DNA of 64,000 bases from assembly GCF_000182925.2 (NCBI RefSeq), contig NC_026506.1, positions 1,798,001 to 1,862,000 on the forward strand, written 5' to 3'. Each line of letters begins with the position of its first letter. The stretch's first letter is position 1. A program made the position numbers and the translations under genes. Shown piece by piece: positions 12,901 through 25,833 of the stretch. The notes under the pieces were generated by a model that worked only from the letters and a program-made list of their open reading frames with translations, was not told where the DNA came from and searched no databases. The DNA is from Neurospora crassa OR74A (Eukaryota > Ascomycota > Sordariomycetes > Sordariales > Sordariaceae).

Positions 12901-14822
12901 AAACCCTAACCGCTAACTTATATACCCTTCTATCTAAAAGGGTTGCAATAGTAATAAGACCGACCTTAATTATAAGCTCCCTCTTTCCAATAACTATTAG
13001 TAAAAATACTGCAATTTTATTGGGAACCGTATTAATTAATAAGTTACTCTAATTAAATTGAAAATCGTTATTTCTATTACTTTATCGGGAAAAAGCAGTT
13101 CAGGAAGGCACTTCGTTCTCCTTAAATAATAGCCTATTCTATTATAAAAATAAATTAATAATCCTAAAAGAAGAGGATATTCGTACCTACCTTATCCGGG
13201 ACATTTACTTATAAATAGCTATTACGTATCCGGGTAAAGTAAAGACTAGAAAGCTAGTATAAAAATAATACTAGTAGCCGGCAATAACTTCCAATATAGA
13301 TAGATATGTAGCGAATTATTAGGAATACAAAGTATCTAAATACCCCCGCAATAAGACCCCGGGCAAATTACACTCTATACTAATTAATGATAATAGACTT
13401 TAGAAGAATATAGTAATTAATTTCAAATTAATGCTTATTAATAAGGAAGGGTATAATAATATATTAATTATAATAAACCAGTTCTCCAAAATATTCTAAT
13501 ATCTCCCTTATAAGAATATAGTTATAGCTAGGCAAGTAGCGGAAATATACTACTAAAGCCTATATAGGGTATTTAATTATTTAGACGAAGTTATTAGCGA
13601 TTGAAGTCCTTAATTTATATTAGACTTTATATAAGAATTAATTAAAATTTTAGGTATTATTTAGAAGCTTAATAACCCTAACTATTCCTAAATAATAGGG
13701 TAAGCGGAAGTAATAAATTAATATATTAATTAATAATTACAACCCTTTATTAACTACAATTAAAATAATTAGTCTAGAGTATTACTAACGCTAAATTTAA
13801 CCCAAGTAACCCTACCCTACAAAAATTTAAATAAATTATCTCCATATAAGGTAGTAATAGGATACCCCATACCCGTCTCCTTTAATTAGTAGAGCAGGAC
13901 TTGTCTTACAAATTTACTTACTAGGGAAAGAATTAATCGAACAAATATACAATCGACCGCGAAGGCCCTTCAAGATATTTATAATACGGTATTTAAAGCT
14001 ATTAATAAGGTATAAGAACAATAAACCACCTAGGCTAACCGTTATCGACGGAATCCGGATTTCAAAATTGGAAATAGAGTCTTTATTATTAAAAAATACT
14101 AATCGATAGACCGACTTAGTAATAAACTCGATTTCCCCCTAACGAAAATTCTATACCGAATTAAAGCAATAAAGGGTTTCTCCTACAAATTAGATTTATT
14201 ATTATTATAAAAAGGCCGTAAGGTATTCTATACGGAACGGCTTTATAAGGATAATAGTAACCCCCTACCGGGCTAAGCTAGGGTAAATTTAAATAAAAAA
14301 ATTATTAAAAGTAAAAAGGAGGAATAGGAAGTCTAGTAAGTATTATTATCCAAAACTATAGGTAGGAAACTTTAATATTAAATAGAATAGCGAAGTTAGG
14401 ATTCGGACCCGGAATAGTACTTAGTTAAAGGCTTTAAAAATACAGTAGAGGAATTAAAACAATACTATAAAGAATATTCCGATAAGCCGGGTCCCCCTAA
14501 GAGATTATAATAATAGTTAGAAAATATTTATAACGACTATACGGAAGATAATACGCCGGTAATAACTCGGAAAATAATAAAAAGAAGGAAGACTTAAGCT
14601 TATATAATTATAAATAAAAGAAACGAAGTACGCTAATAATAAATTAGTAACGATCGTAGGATTAATCGGATAACGTAGTAGAATTATACTTCTATACCCC
14701 GAGGGTAAACGTACTTAGAAAGCAAAGCGTTGTAGGTTCAAAACAGGCTTATAGTAAATTTTTTTTTGTATCTTAGAATCTTTCGGCTCTAGGGCTGAAC
14801 CTTCTAAGGGGGGGGGGGGTAA
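6979..14822 (+). mobile_element. Internal region of an LTR-bounded Ty3/gypsy chromovirus, RIP-degraded
   Basis: The region lies between two direct LTRs and reads as gag-pol on the plus strand once stops are ignored. Protease remains are at about 10,230-10,520 (LINIRADAYLIISNTF, then a MVILPGLNRNIIIG-like block). Reverse transcriptase is at about 11,590-12,060 (VLPFGLIKSLSSFQRFINN and YINNILIYSK), with RNase H at about 12,390-12,790. Integrase is at about 13,370-13,920. A chromodomain-like end is at about 14,390-14,510 (DKPGPPKRL, a usual terminal motif of fungal chromoviruses). The roughly 3 kb before the protease should be gag but I see no zinc knuckle. A polypurine run including 12 G precedes the 3' LTR. 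Internal stops are everywhere, so the element is dead. Confidence 0.85.
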
Positions 14823-15067
14823 TGTTATAGCCCAGCATTGTAGACTACGGCACGCCTAGAAGGTACACGGGATTGAATTACGTAGGCACGCGCCGCCTTC
14901 GCAGTATACTAACTAAGCAGGGCTCGGCGCGCACGCACATACTTAACCTCGTGCAGCCAGCTCAGTTTTGCACCTTTCCTCTTTTCTTCTTTAGCTTTAA
15001 TATTATATTAAATTGCACTACAACCTCCTTGAGCTGGCTTACTCTCGTGATTGTGTGCGCCCTCACA
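14823..15067 (+). repeat. Long terminal repeat, 3' copy
   Basis: It starts TGTTATAGCCC just after the G-rich polypurine tract and ends near CCCTCACA, so it has the TG...CA ends of an LTR. It is clearly homologous to 6,736-6,978 and less mutated. With the 5' copy it defines an element of about 8.3 kb. Small open frames across it (for example 14,873-15,091) are chance frames and not genes. Confidence 0.8.
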
Positions 15068-15070
15068 CCC

Positions 15071-18000
15071 TTAATAATCTCGCTAAGATAAAGTAGAAGG
15101 ATAGCGAACTGTTTTCTAAATTCTTTATTAACTTTAATAATAAGCTCCTAAAAGCGGGCGGCTACAATTAGGATAGCCGCGCCAAATTAAGATTCCTTTA
15201 TTATACTATTAATAAGAAGTTCAATAATTACCTCTTTACTATTAAACTCTCTAATAATTACTTTACTTACGTAGAGCAGCTCCAAAATATTGCTTATAAG
15301 TACAAAAAGACTACAAAGTTCCGAATGCTCTACTAAAATTATTTATAGAATAGTAACCGAAATAACCGGCGAATTAGAATATACGTCCCTATTACCGCCG
15401 GTTCGGGTCGCTCTAACTACTAATATTAGACCCGTAATTCTTCTTCCGCTACGCCCTTTAGGATTCGATACAATACTAATAATAATATTTTTATAGGTAT
15501 AACTAATATTCGTAGCGTTCGAGGTAAAGGGCCTTCTATTTAGTTAAAAGGACGGGTTAAATAGGTATTATAGGACGAAAGGGAGAAATGTTATATTAAA
15601 GGACGGTATATTCGTTATAGTATTATTAGTTATATTATTATTAAATATCCGTACCTACTAACTATAAACCTTTAAAGTAAGGGAATACGTATTTAAATTA
15701 CCTAAGTAGCCTTACTATTCGATAAGGAGTCTCAAGTATCCGGGATTTTAAACTCTGAATTTAATTAGGGAAAAGAATAGCTCTAGTACGAAGTCGGGTA
15801 TTAGAATCTACCCCCGATATACTAAATAAAGTAGAAGAATTTAAAATTTAAATAGAAATAGGACTAACCCTAATATTAATTATTATTAATTCTACTAATT
15901 TATTCTACGCCCTTATTAATAAAGGTTACTAGTATTATACTACTATTAGTAAAAATATTATTTAGGATTTCTAAATTCCCGTTATATTAATTCTAATTTA
16001 GTAAATTTAAAGCGCTATAGCGACTATAGAAGGTACCTCTATTTAAAGTATTACCTATTTCCTTATAAAACTCTAAGGCTATATTTTACTAATTTACGTA
16101 TATATAGTCCCGGAATTCGAGTACTCTATTATTTTTAAAAAACTCTAATTAATAGCCAACTAAGTATATTTAGTCCCTTATAAAAAGAAACTCTAGTATA
16201 GTATTACGTAATTGTAGGTAAGTTATATTAATAAATTTTAAGTTAATATTCTATTCCTTGAGGAATTCTAAGGAATTAAATATATTTTTATTATTATTTT
16301 TATTGGGTATATTTATCGAATAAGGAAAAAAGTAGGCTGGACTACTATAGAAACTTTTATATTTATTATTTAGCTAGAAGATATTAAGAAAGTTTTAGTG
16401 TTTAAACGGATTTGGACCGACGAGGAGTTCTAGTAGATTATCCTTAAGGACTTTTAGGATTTTATTCCCTTCTTTAGGAAGTAGGAAGCCGACCGTTTTA
16501 ACGATTATAAGCCCGGAATTAATTTGAAAATCGAATTAAAGAAGGGGCTTAATAGTAGGGATCTCCCGCTCCCCTTCGGCCCGTTATATAATATATTTCG
16601 AAAGGAACTCTTAATATTTAAAAAAATTCTCTAGGATTTAATAGATAAAGGCTTTATCTATACTAGTAGCTTGGCCGTTAGAGCCTCTATTCTCTTTATT
16701 CGGAAGCCGGGCGGAGGCCTTCGCTTTTATTATAACTATTAAACTCTTAATATAATTATTCGAATAAACCAATACCCCCTACTATTAATCCGAAAAATAT
16801 TCCGAATATTTAAAAGAATAAAGTAATTCTCTAAGGTAAATATAGTATAAATTTTCTATAAGATTCGAATAGTAAAAAGAGAAGAGTATAAAATAGTATT
16901 TCGAATATACTACGGCCTATTTAAATAGTTAATAGTCCCCTTCGGGTTATATAATATTCTAATTACCTTCCAATAATATATTAATTAAATATTATAAGAA
17001 TTTCTTAATAACTTCTACTCGGTATATATAAACAATATTCTTATCTTTACTAACGGATTTTAAGAAAACTATATATAGAAGGTCCGTATAGTATTCGAGC
17101 GTTTCTAAAATACTGAACTTCATTTAGACCCCGATAAATATAAATTCGCTATTAAGAAGGTTAAATATTTAGAATTTATTGTTTACGCTAGTATAGGTAT
17201 TTAAATAGACTCTAAAAAGGTTAAAGCTATTTTAAAATAGGATACTCTAATATCCTAGAAGGGGGTTTAGAATTTCTTAAAATTTATAAATTATTATTAG
17301 ATATTTATACCCAAATTTATTATAGTAACTACGCTGCTTATAATATTAATTAGTAAAGGAATCCTATTTAAATAATTAGTAACGTATAAAGAAATATTCT
17401 AGTTATTTAAAATTCTATTTATTCGAATGCCTATACTTACTGAGTAGGACCCCGAACGTCTAATATTCTTAGAGGCCGACTATAGTAGGTTTACTTTCGG
17501 GGGCTATCTAATATAGGAAATAGATAGCCAACGGCGTATAGTAGCCTTTTATTCGAGGAAACTAAAGCTAGCGGAACGTAATTACCCTATTTATAATAAA
17601 AAAATACTAACGATCGTCGATTACCTATAAAAATAGCAAACCGAACTATATAATTATAATAGCTTTACTATCCTAATTAATTACTATAACCTAAAATACT
17701 TTATAATTCGGTAATATTTATTTAAATAGTAAGCCTATTAGGCCGAATACCTCTCTAAATTCTCTTTCGAATTCTAATATTAGCCGGATAAAAAAGTAGT
17801 AGTACTAAATATATTATTTCGGAGGGAGTAGGACCATCCTACTAAAGGCGATAAAAAAGCTTGAAATTTCTAATTTATTCCTAAATCCGCCTTATATAAT
17901 TATATCCGTATTTCGGCAATAAATCTTTAGGGTTTTTGAACAATTTGGAGGAAAGGTATAAAAGTCTTTAAAAATCTAAATTTATAATAATTCTAAAACT

Positions 18001-19560
18001 CTATAGTAGGAAAGGACGCTATATATTAATAAGTCTTTAAAGTAATAAAGAACAATATAAGGGATTTACTCCCCTCTTTCAAATTTAAAATTTAAATAAT
18101 CGACTACTCTATTAATAACCTTAAGTATTTAAAATACTAAAGGAGGCTATAAATCCCCGGGTACCCGGTAATTACCGAAGTAGAAGCTATAAAGCTATCC
18201 AATGCCGACCGAGAGTTTAATATACTCCGTACCCGTATTATTCAAATTATATACAATTCTCAAATACTTAAATACCCCGGTAGAGAAGGTACTATTACAG
18301 CCTTAGTCCGCTACTTCTACTAGTTATTACTCGGAATTTATATAAGGCAATTCCTATACAACTACTATATATATAGTTCTATTAAATACTAAAGAGCCTA
18401 AAGGAAGGAATTACTCTAATTAATATTAATATTAGATTAATTCTTTTAAAAAATTCAAATAGACTTTATTACGGACCTCCTATTAATTAAAAATAATACT
18501 TACCTATTTATTATTAAGGACTATTTTAGTAAAAATATAATATTAGAATTAATACTATTAATAAACGCCGAAGCTTACGCCGAAAGATTTATAAACTACT
18601 TTATAAAGTATTACAAATAGCTACAGTCTATAATTAATAATTAGAATTCTAATTAGACCGGGCGGTTCTAAAGTAAACTCTACAAATTATTTAGGATTAA
18701 ACAACTTCTTAATACTACTTATTATCCCTAAATTAATAACAGCCCGGAATAAATAAATTAAAAAATATAAACCTTCCTAAAAATATATATTAATTAAGTT
18801 TAAAATAACTAGTACAAGTAGTGCCCGTTGGCGTAGTTCGTTATTAATAGCTATATTAATACCTCAATCGGCATATTTCCCTTCTTTACAATCTATAGAT
18901 TTAATTTAAAGTTAATAGTTCTAATAATCCTTGAAACCGTTAGAGACTCCTATATACCCGCCGACGTCCGGGTTCGGCAATTTATTAAAAAATTATTATA
19001 AATTATAGACTTATATTAAACTATAATAGCTATAGCGGTTTAAGAATAAGAAAGGTTTGTTAATTATAATTATTAATCGGTAGAGAGGTTCCAAATCGGC
19101 GATAAAGTATAATTTAACCTTAAGAATTATATTTTATTAAAATTTAAGAAGAAATTAAATTAATTATATACTAAGTATATAATTTCGAAAGTACTCTCAC
19201 CTCTAATTATAGAACTCTTAGGCCTCTTAAATAATATTTATAATATCTTCTATATTAACCTCCTTTAATAGGTTACTAAAAATCCCCTACCGAATTAAAT
19301 TATAGCTAACGAATAGCCACCGCCGGTAGTTATAGAAGGAGAGAAAGAGTATTACATAGAAAAGATCCTATACGTTAGAAGGCCCCTAATTAAACGTATA
19401 GCTTTTATAAAGTAGAAAGGATATTACAAACCTTTATAGTACTAATTTAAAGACTTTTAAAATACTAAAGTATTTAAACTCTTCGAAAAATAATATAGGA
19501 ATGCTCGAATTAATAATAAATTATTAAATAAATTTATAAAAGGAGAAATATTAGTAGAAT
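15071..19560 (+). mobile_element. RIP-degraded Ty3/gypsy chromovirus, gag to chromodomain
   Basis: A second internal region follows the LTR directly. Gag remains at about 15,090-15,350 include RAKLRFL and YVEQLQNIAYKYKKTTKFR. Reverse transcriptase is at about 16,560-17,200 (KPGGGLRFYYNY, then VPFGLYNILITFQQYINQ and VYINNILIF). RNase H is at about 17,430-17,820, integrase at about 18,130-19,000, and a chromodomain at about 19,340-19,520 (EYYIEKILYVRR, then IK*KGYYKPL with TAG where Trp is expected). The phase and the stop positions fit RIP of a once intact element. Whether 14,823-15,067 served as its LTR or belongs only to the upstream element cannot be told, because no copy of that LTR is seen after 19,560. 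Confidence 0.8.
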
Positions 19561-19729
19561 AAGAAAAGTAAATAAAATTAGTATTTAAAGGTAAAAAATG
19601 TAATTACTAATTTAAAACGCCGCTAATATTAGCCTACTATATTTAAAATTTTCTAATACTTAATACCACCCTAATACTTAACCTAATTATATTATCCAAA
19701 AATAATAATACTATAACCGTACTACCGTA

Positions 19730-21150
19730 AGGAACTTACAATCTTCTCCTCTTCTTTAGAGGAGAAGTAATCTCTTCTACCGAATTTAAGAACCGAACTA
19801 CCTTCTTTAACCGAATCTTCTCCTTAAGAATATCCCCCTCCTACTATATTATTTCTATTAATACTGCTAAATCCTCTTCTAACACCCGAATATCCACTAC
19901 CCCCTCCCCTAACTCCTCCTCCTCCTCCTCTAATTTTCTAATACCTACTACCTCCTCCCTACTAAATAATATACCTAAACGAATATATAATTCCTCCTCC
20001 CCTAATAATACTCTATCCCCCTCTATTAATTTATATTACTCTTCTAATTTTTTAACGCAAACCTTTAATTCCGCAACCAATTCGCTAAAAATAGTACTTA
20101 CCGCCCCGGCCGCTACCTTTTCTTAGAAGGATTAAACTATTCCAAATATCCGAATATTAATTTTAGTAATAAGGGTATTTAAATAAATAGTAACTATAAT
20201 AGTAATATATTCAATATCCCGGGCAAATTCTATAATAATATTTATTAAAACGACCGATTTATAATTAATTAAGGATAATTCGGCGAATAACAATAATTAT
20301 AAAACTACTAAACTACCTTAATTTATATAAAAAGCCCTAAAACTCTCCTCTAGAACCTCTAATCTTTTAAATACTATAATTAAAATTAGGGCCGAAAATA
20401 AAGAAACGTCTAGAATTATAATTAGAAGTACTATAATAGTAAAAAGGGGGGCTAGCGGCGCTTTACCAACGGGGTAACCGAATATAAAGTAAATAATATT
20501 CCTAAAATTGAATTAATAATTAGAATAGAACGAAGGGATTCGAGGAAATTTATAGAGCTATATAACCCTCGGCCGCTAATTATTCGAAATTTCGAGTTAA
20601 AATTACTATATATTAGAAAAATTAGTAAAACGGAGCCTTACTATTTAGGTAGGCCTCCTCTAATTAAAAGGAATATTATTCCTAAATAGTAAAGGGCTAC
20701 TGCTAATAGGTAATGGAGTTTTTAGAGTATATATAAAGTATATAATAACCTTTACCCTTATTAAATATATAAGTATTATAGTCCTTTAGTATTATATAGT
20801 AGGAATATTAAATAGTTATAATACTTTTAATAGGGGCTTTAATAAATTTATAGTAGCTACCGCTACCGCCGCTGCTACTATTAGGGGTTTAGGGTACTAG
20901 AGAAATTAGCGTAGCGGGAATTAGAGTAGGCGTAGTAATAAGAGTTGGTGTAAGCGTTAGAATAGTAATAATAGTAAGTATAGGAGTAGTAGTAATAGCC
21001 GGCGTAAGAGTAAGTATAAGCGTAGGAATAGGTATAAGTGCGGGTATAAGGATAGGCGCGGGTGTAGGAGTAGCTATAGCCGGGCGGCGATAAATTGGAG
21101 TAGTAGGCTGGAGCTTAAAAGGATTTTAATTGGAATTAGTATTATAAATA
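19730..21150 (-). mobile_element. Minus-strand relic with Pro/Thr-rich and coiled-coil parts (gag-like?)
   Basis: Read on the minus strand, the region starts (about 21,130-20,880) with a degenerate Pro/Thr/Ile repeat. It continues through about 20,470-20,130 and ends (about 20,110-19,760) in a Glu/Leu-rich coiled coil containing SELVAELKVCVKKLEEQ, LLGEEELYIRLG and RKLEEEEEELGEG, then a basic end (SPLKKRRR). Few stops occur inside the coiled coil. A Pro-rich head plus coiled coil would fit a retroelement Gag in reverse orientation, but no zinc knuckle or pol is seen, so the identity is open. Confidence 0.4.
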
Positions 21151-21640
21151 AAGGTTAGTAATAGGCGTTTAAGGGTATTTTAAAGCGGAATTAAAAGTAT
21201 ACGTACAATATAATTACAATTATTCGTTAAAGGAGTAAGAAGGAGAGTATAAGTAATAGAGGGGTAAGATAAGGGTAATATAAATATTGATTATAGTACG
21301 CAATTATAATTAAAGGGAGAAGGGGGAGGCTAATATTATAGGACTAGCGCCCGACTAAATATTTAGCTCTAATTAGCTAAATTTGAGTATTAAGACGGTA
21401 ATTAGCATTAGGATTACTCTAGCTAATTCGGGCTACAATACTAAGCCTCCGGCACCCGGTCTTTTAGAGTATTCTCTAATTACCTTAGGCTACAAGGTAG
21501 CTACTAGAGAGTATACGGCTATTTAAGCTCTAGCATTCGAACGACCCGGAGGGTAGCGTTTTATCCTTTCTTTCTTCGTAGAACCTTAATATATATATAT
21601 AAGGCTAGCACCTGCGTATCGCTCTGCTGTCCCCTTATAA

Positions 21641-23915
21641 TAAATAACAAATATCCTAATAACGTCGTTGAGACTACTAGTATAAGTATAAAGAGTATAT
21701 AGAAATATAAGTACACTCTATCGGATATTAATAAGGTATTTTTACTATTGCGAACTTCCTAAAATACTAGAAAGCTTCTTATATAGGCGCTTGAGGTACA
21801 GCGTATACTATATTGCTCCTTATACTTTATTAATTGTAATTAATATCGTAAAAGAAGTTATAAACTTCCTTATATTAAAACCCAATTTATACTTCGACGA
21901 GATTTATACTTTTTTAATTAATAAGTATAACGTATATATTTCGACCGAGACCGTACAATAGTACCTTCGATAGGAGAAGTAGAAGAAGAAGCGACTTTAT
22001 ATAAAGGTATTATAATAATCCTCTATATTAATAGTCGAATAAATATTAAAGATCTTTTTATTTATTATAAAGATATTCGTATTCTATAATAAATTTGGTA
22101 TAAACCGAAAGGATAGTATTTATTATATTAGTTAGGTACCCCGCGGCGCTATTACAATAGTATTAAATAAATTTATATACGGTATATAGTATTACCTCCT
22201 CTTAATTATTATAGTAAATAGGCTATTTAATATACTAGTATTTAGAAGTGTAATGGATTTAGTTAGGGTTTAGGATTGGATAATAAAATACTTACTCCCT
22301 AAAATAAATTTATTTCCCGGTTATAATAATATTTTAATAATAAATAACGCTAATTAATACCCCTATACCGAATTTTAGTACGTATATAATTAGAAAGGGG
22401 TTCTATTATAGTATTTACCGCTATACTCTCCTAAGTTTAACCCTATTGAGGTATACTTTAGCGATTTTAAGCGGTAGTTCAAGAGGGTATATTATAACGA
22501 AGGCGGTAATAAAATATTAAACAATAATTTTACTATATTTTTTAAGCGATTGGTGTAGGATGTGGGGTATAGAGTATAATAGATCCGTAACTATTTTAAA
22601 AATATAAAACTAGTAATAGATTAATTTAATAATATTAATAAAGAGTATAGCGAGCTATATACTAACGAGCTGGTCGAGTATAGAGAGATAGGTATTATAT
22701 TTAGACGGTAGTAGAGAGTATAGAAGGGAGAAATGGATTTATATGTATTAAATTGAATTGTATGCTAAAAATACTAGAAATACTAAAAGTGCCAAAAATC
22801 GTATTTATCTATATAATAATACTAAAATACTAAAAACCCCCCTCTTTCACTATAAATCAATTTATAATATCGTTATTGCTTACTAGGATTATTAGTAGTA
22901 GTACTGCCCGCTATAGAAGCGAGAGTTCTAGTAACGTTATATTTGAGTATAGTATTGAATTATAGGTTTAGAGTATATATTAATTAATTAAATTATAGTA
23001 ATAGGAGTTAGAGGGTATATTTATTATAGTTTAATTACATTACTAATACTATATATTTAGTTTTAAAGAAATTTTTAATACCGTTCCTAAATACTATATA
23101 GAGGTTGTAATTAAACCCTAGTTTTATAAACTACTCTACCGGTTATTCTTTAAGTACGAATATATTAAGTAGCACCTCTTTATTCCAGAGTTTATTCCTT
23201 AAAGCGATTAGAATTCTATATATTAGTATTATTTTAATTAATAACCTAATATAGTAACGCTTATAGAACGCCTTAAAAAATTCAATAATAATCTCTTTAG
23301 CCGGCTAATTAAATAGAACGGAGGGTAATAGTAATAAATGAAAACCGAAAGTCGAAAATATAGGCGGACGTAGTATAGAAAATTCTTTAACTTCTATTAG
23401 GGAATCTCTAATCTCTTTACCCTTATCCTCTTCGCCTACTATTAATAGCGGTACAATTAATAGTAGTACCGGTAGCTAAATAGAAACTATAATCGCCGTA
23501 GAAATAAGAGGAGGGTTAATATTAGCGTTAGTACATTTAATAGTAAGAGTTTCGCGGTTAGTTAGGTATTTATAGAATACGGTAGTAAAATATTCTAACA
23601 ATATATATAAATCAATAATTATTATTTTACTTAGTAGAGGGAGAGCGCCCGCTATATTGTAGTTGTAGCCGCTAGCGATTGCCGAATTAGCAATAGAGCC
23701 GCCGGCGGTATAAAGTAACTAGATTTAGGGATATTGAAAGTAGGGAGGGAAGTATTAGTATAGTAGTAGGTATAGTAAATATAGGGGAGGAGGGTATAAC
23801 TAATATAGACCTCTAAAATTGTCCCTCCTTAATATAGCTTATAGTAAACTATTTATAGTCTCTATATTAGTACTACTATTATTATTATTAATATTATTAA
23901 CAATATTAATATTAA
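21641..23915 (+). mobile_element. DDE (IS630/Tc1-mariner type) DNA transposon relic, left copy
   Basis: This is a direct repeat of 45,777-48,072. The transposase is readable on the plus strand at about 21,700-22,750: an N-terminal helix-turn-helix part (FDEIYTFLINKYNVYIS, then KKKRLYIKVL), a block ILIINNANQYPY where the catalytic Asp-Asn now reads Asn-Asn, and LPLYSPKFNPIEVYFSDFKR, the hallmark C-terminal block of DDE_3 transposases that carries the last acidic residue. Stops replace Trp and Gln. The second half (about 22,800-23,915) is shared with the right copy but I do not recognise it. No terminal inverted repeat was found. Confidence 0.75.
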
Positions 23916-25600
23916 CTGGTAGATTATTACCTCCTCCCCTATATTTACTACTATTATTATTATTACTAAAGGCGGCTATTACTTTATTACCTAGTATATT
24001 TCATATTAATTTAAATAGCGGGTTAGCTATTATAGCCTTCCTTAGCAATATAGTATATACCTACTTACCTATATCTTTAATATTAAAATTATAATAGGTT
24101 ATACTCCTATTTATAACGTAGTATATTTAGTACTTAATAGCCTTATTATAATTCTTATACTTATAACTAAAATTATATACCTATACTTGTACTAGCTCCT
24201 AATATATAATACTACGTAGCTTTACCCTCGTACGCTCCTCTTACTATTAGTCCTCCTCTAAATTCTTCTCGATTTCTATTAGTATAGTATTTATTGTAAC
24301 GTATTTAAACTTTTCGGTACTAATTAGAATTTATAACCCTCGTAACAATAGTATATCGATTATTTATAGAATTAGGGTAATAAAAGGATTAATTAAACTA
24401 CGAGAGGGGGTAGGAGTAGAAGGTATATTGCTATAGGAGGATAGGGTAGCGGGGATTTTATTAGCAAGTAGGTCGGTCAACCGAAATTTGAATAATATAA
24501 TAAAATAGTAGTATTAGCTAGTATAATAGAAGTACAACTTTATAACGGTTTTATACTTAATATTATTATACTTATTATAAAAATCCTTTTTAGGAATAGT
24601 TTTATTATATATAATAACCCGGGCGCGGCAGTTATTATAGGTAGCGGCGATATATATAATATTATATAAAGAGATTAATTGCTTTATCCTTATAGTTATA
24701 TTATTATTAATAATATCTTCTATATAACTTCGCTATATATATAGGATTTCGCTAAATAGTATCGTCCTAAACCGCCACTTATAGAATTTATTATTATTTT
24801 ATTTAATTTTAACCTCTTTAAATAAATTATATTCTTTAATAGTAAGTAATTTAATATAGTTAATAGTAATATATAAACTAACTATATTAAATTAAACCTA
24901 TATTGAATTAAAGTATTTAGGATATAGTAGTAGCAATACTATAGCGACCGGCTTACGGGCGGCGTAGGGTTGGGCTAGTAGTACTAAGGTAATTAATTTA
25001 ATTAGGGAAGTTACCTTACTATTATTATTACCCGATAAATAAAATAAAATATCGAAAGCCCGCTTCTTAGGGGTGAGGCGGACGGGGAATTATTATTCGA
25101 CTTTATTATTATTACTAGAATCCTCTTCGCTACTAGAAATTTCAATAGGTATTGTAGGTTTGGGGGGGAACGACGGCGGTTCTAGGACTAGAATTAAAAC
25201 TAATTCTAGCTTTAGCTCTAGCGCGGTAACCTTCCCGCTTTTTAACGGCGGTTTTAATAATAATCTTAATAATAGTCTTCTTAACAGTAGTTTTAATAGG
25301 AGTAGCCTTCTTCTTGGGTAGAGTAATTTTGGGGATGATTTTAGTAAATTACTTAATTTTATAGCTCTTTTTTTTAGAGCGGGAGGAGGCGCGTTATAGA
25401 ATTATTAAATTAGGATCTTCCTAATCTTAATCTTTATCGAAGTAAATTATTAGTACGTTACTTTAAGTACAGGATCGCTTTACGCCAGCGGGTTTTAAAT
25501 TAAGGATTGTTTTGGGAGGTATTGTTGCGATGGATTTGATTGATTATTGGTGTTGTTATTACTTTGTACGTTGAAATGGCTTTAAATTAATATAGAAATT
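23916..25600. other. AT-rich RIP-like DNA with a possible minus-strand relic
   Basis: This continues from the DDE element but has no counterpart beside the right copy, which is cut at 48,072. On the minus strand, about 25,320-24,870 gives a readable Lys/Pro-rich stretch (KKKATPIKTTVKKTI) followed by PKKRAFDILFYLSG and LLAQPYAARKPVAIVLLLLYP. That may be a second protein of the transposon or an unrelated gene killed by RIP. No family is recognised. Confidence 0.4.
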
Positions 25601-25643
25601 ATTGTGAAATAATGAATTTTAACGAAGTTGTACAATACAGAAG

Positions 25644-25715
25644 TGCGGTGTGTGTGTGTGTGTGTGCACGCACACACACCTCTTGCCAAGACTGCACAGG
25701 CGATTGAGTGTGGGA
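25644..25715 (+). repeat. Left arm of an inverted duplication bounding the gene island
   Basis: TGCGG, a (GT)n run of 19 bases, then 49 bases (25,667-25,715) beginning CACGCACACACACCTCTTGC and ending GATTGAGTGTGGGA. The same sequence occurs in reverse complement at 45,497-45,564, identical over the 49 bases, with a (GT) run of 15. The (GT)n-CACG-(CA)n part is itself nearly palindromic. It sits at the edge where RIP-like sequence gives way to ordinary genic sequence. Confidence 0.9.
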
Positions 25716-25811
25716 ATGGTAAATTGTTAGGCGCTGCTCTGATTCCCGGTTTGGCAGGCCCAAATTTCCCTGTAGCCTCCACCGCGCTTCCCCTAACCCC
25801 TGGCCAGCAAC

Positions 25812-25833
25812 TACCTACCTAGCTAGGTAGGTA
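25812..25833. repeat. Perfect 22-bp palindrome
   Basis: The half-site TACCTACCTAG is followed by its exact reverse complement. Related TACCTAGCTAGCT pieces occur near 31,106-31,122 and 31,753-31,764. Repeats of the TAGG/CTAGC type are, from general knowledge, common in Neurospora intergenic DNA. No function is implied. Confidence 0.7.

Noticed and set aside
25642-25680. (GT)n-CACG-(CA)n stretch as a transcription terminator hairpin
   Set aside because: It is a dinucleotide microsatellite palindrome in a eukaryotic genome. Its notable property is the inverted copy at the other border of the island.
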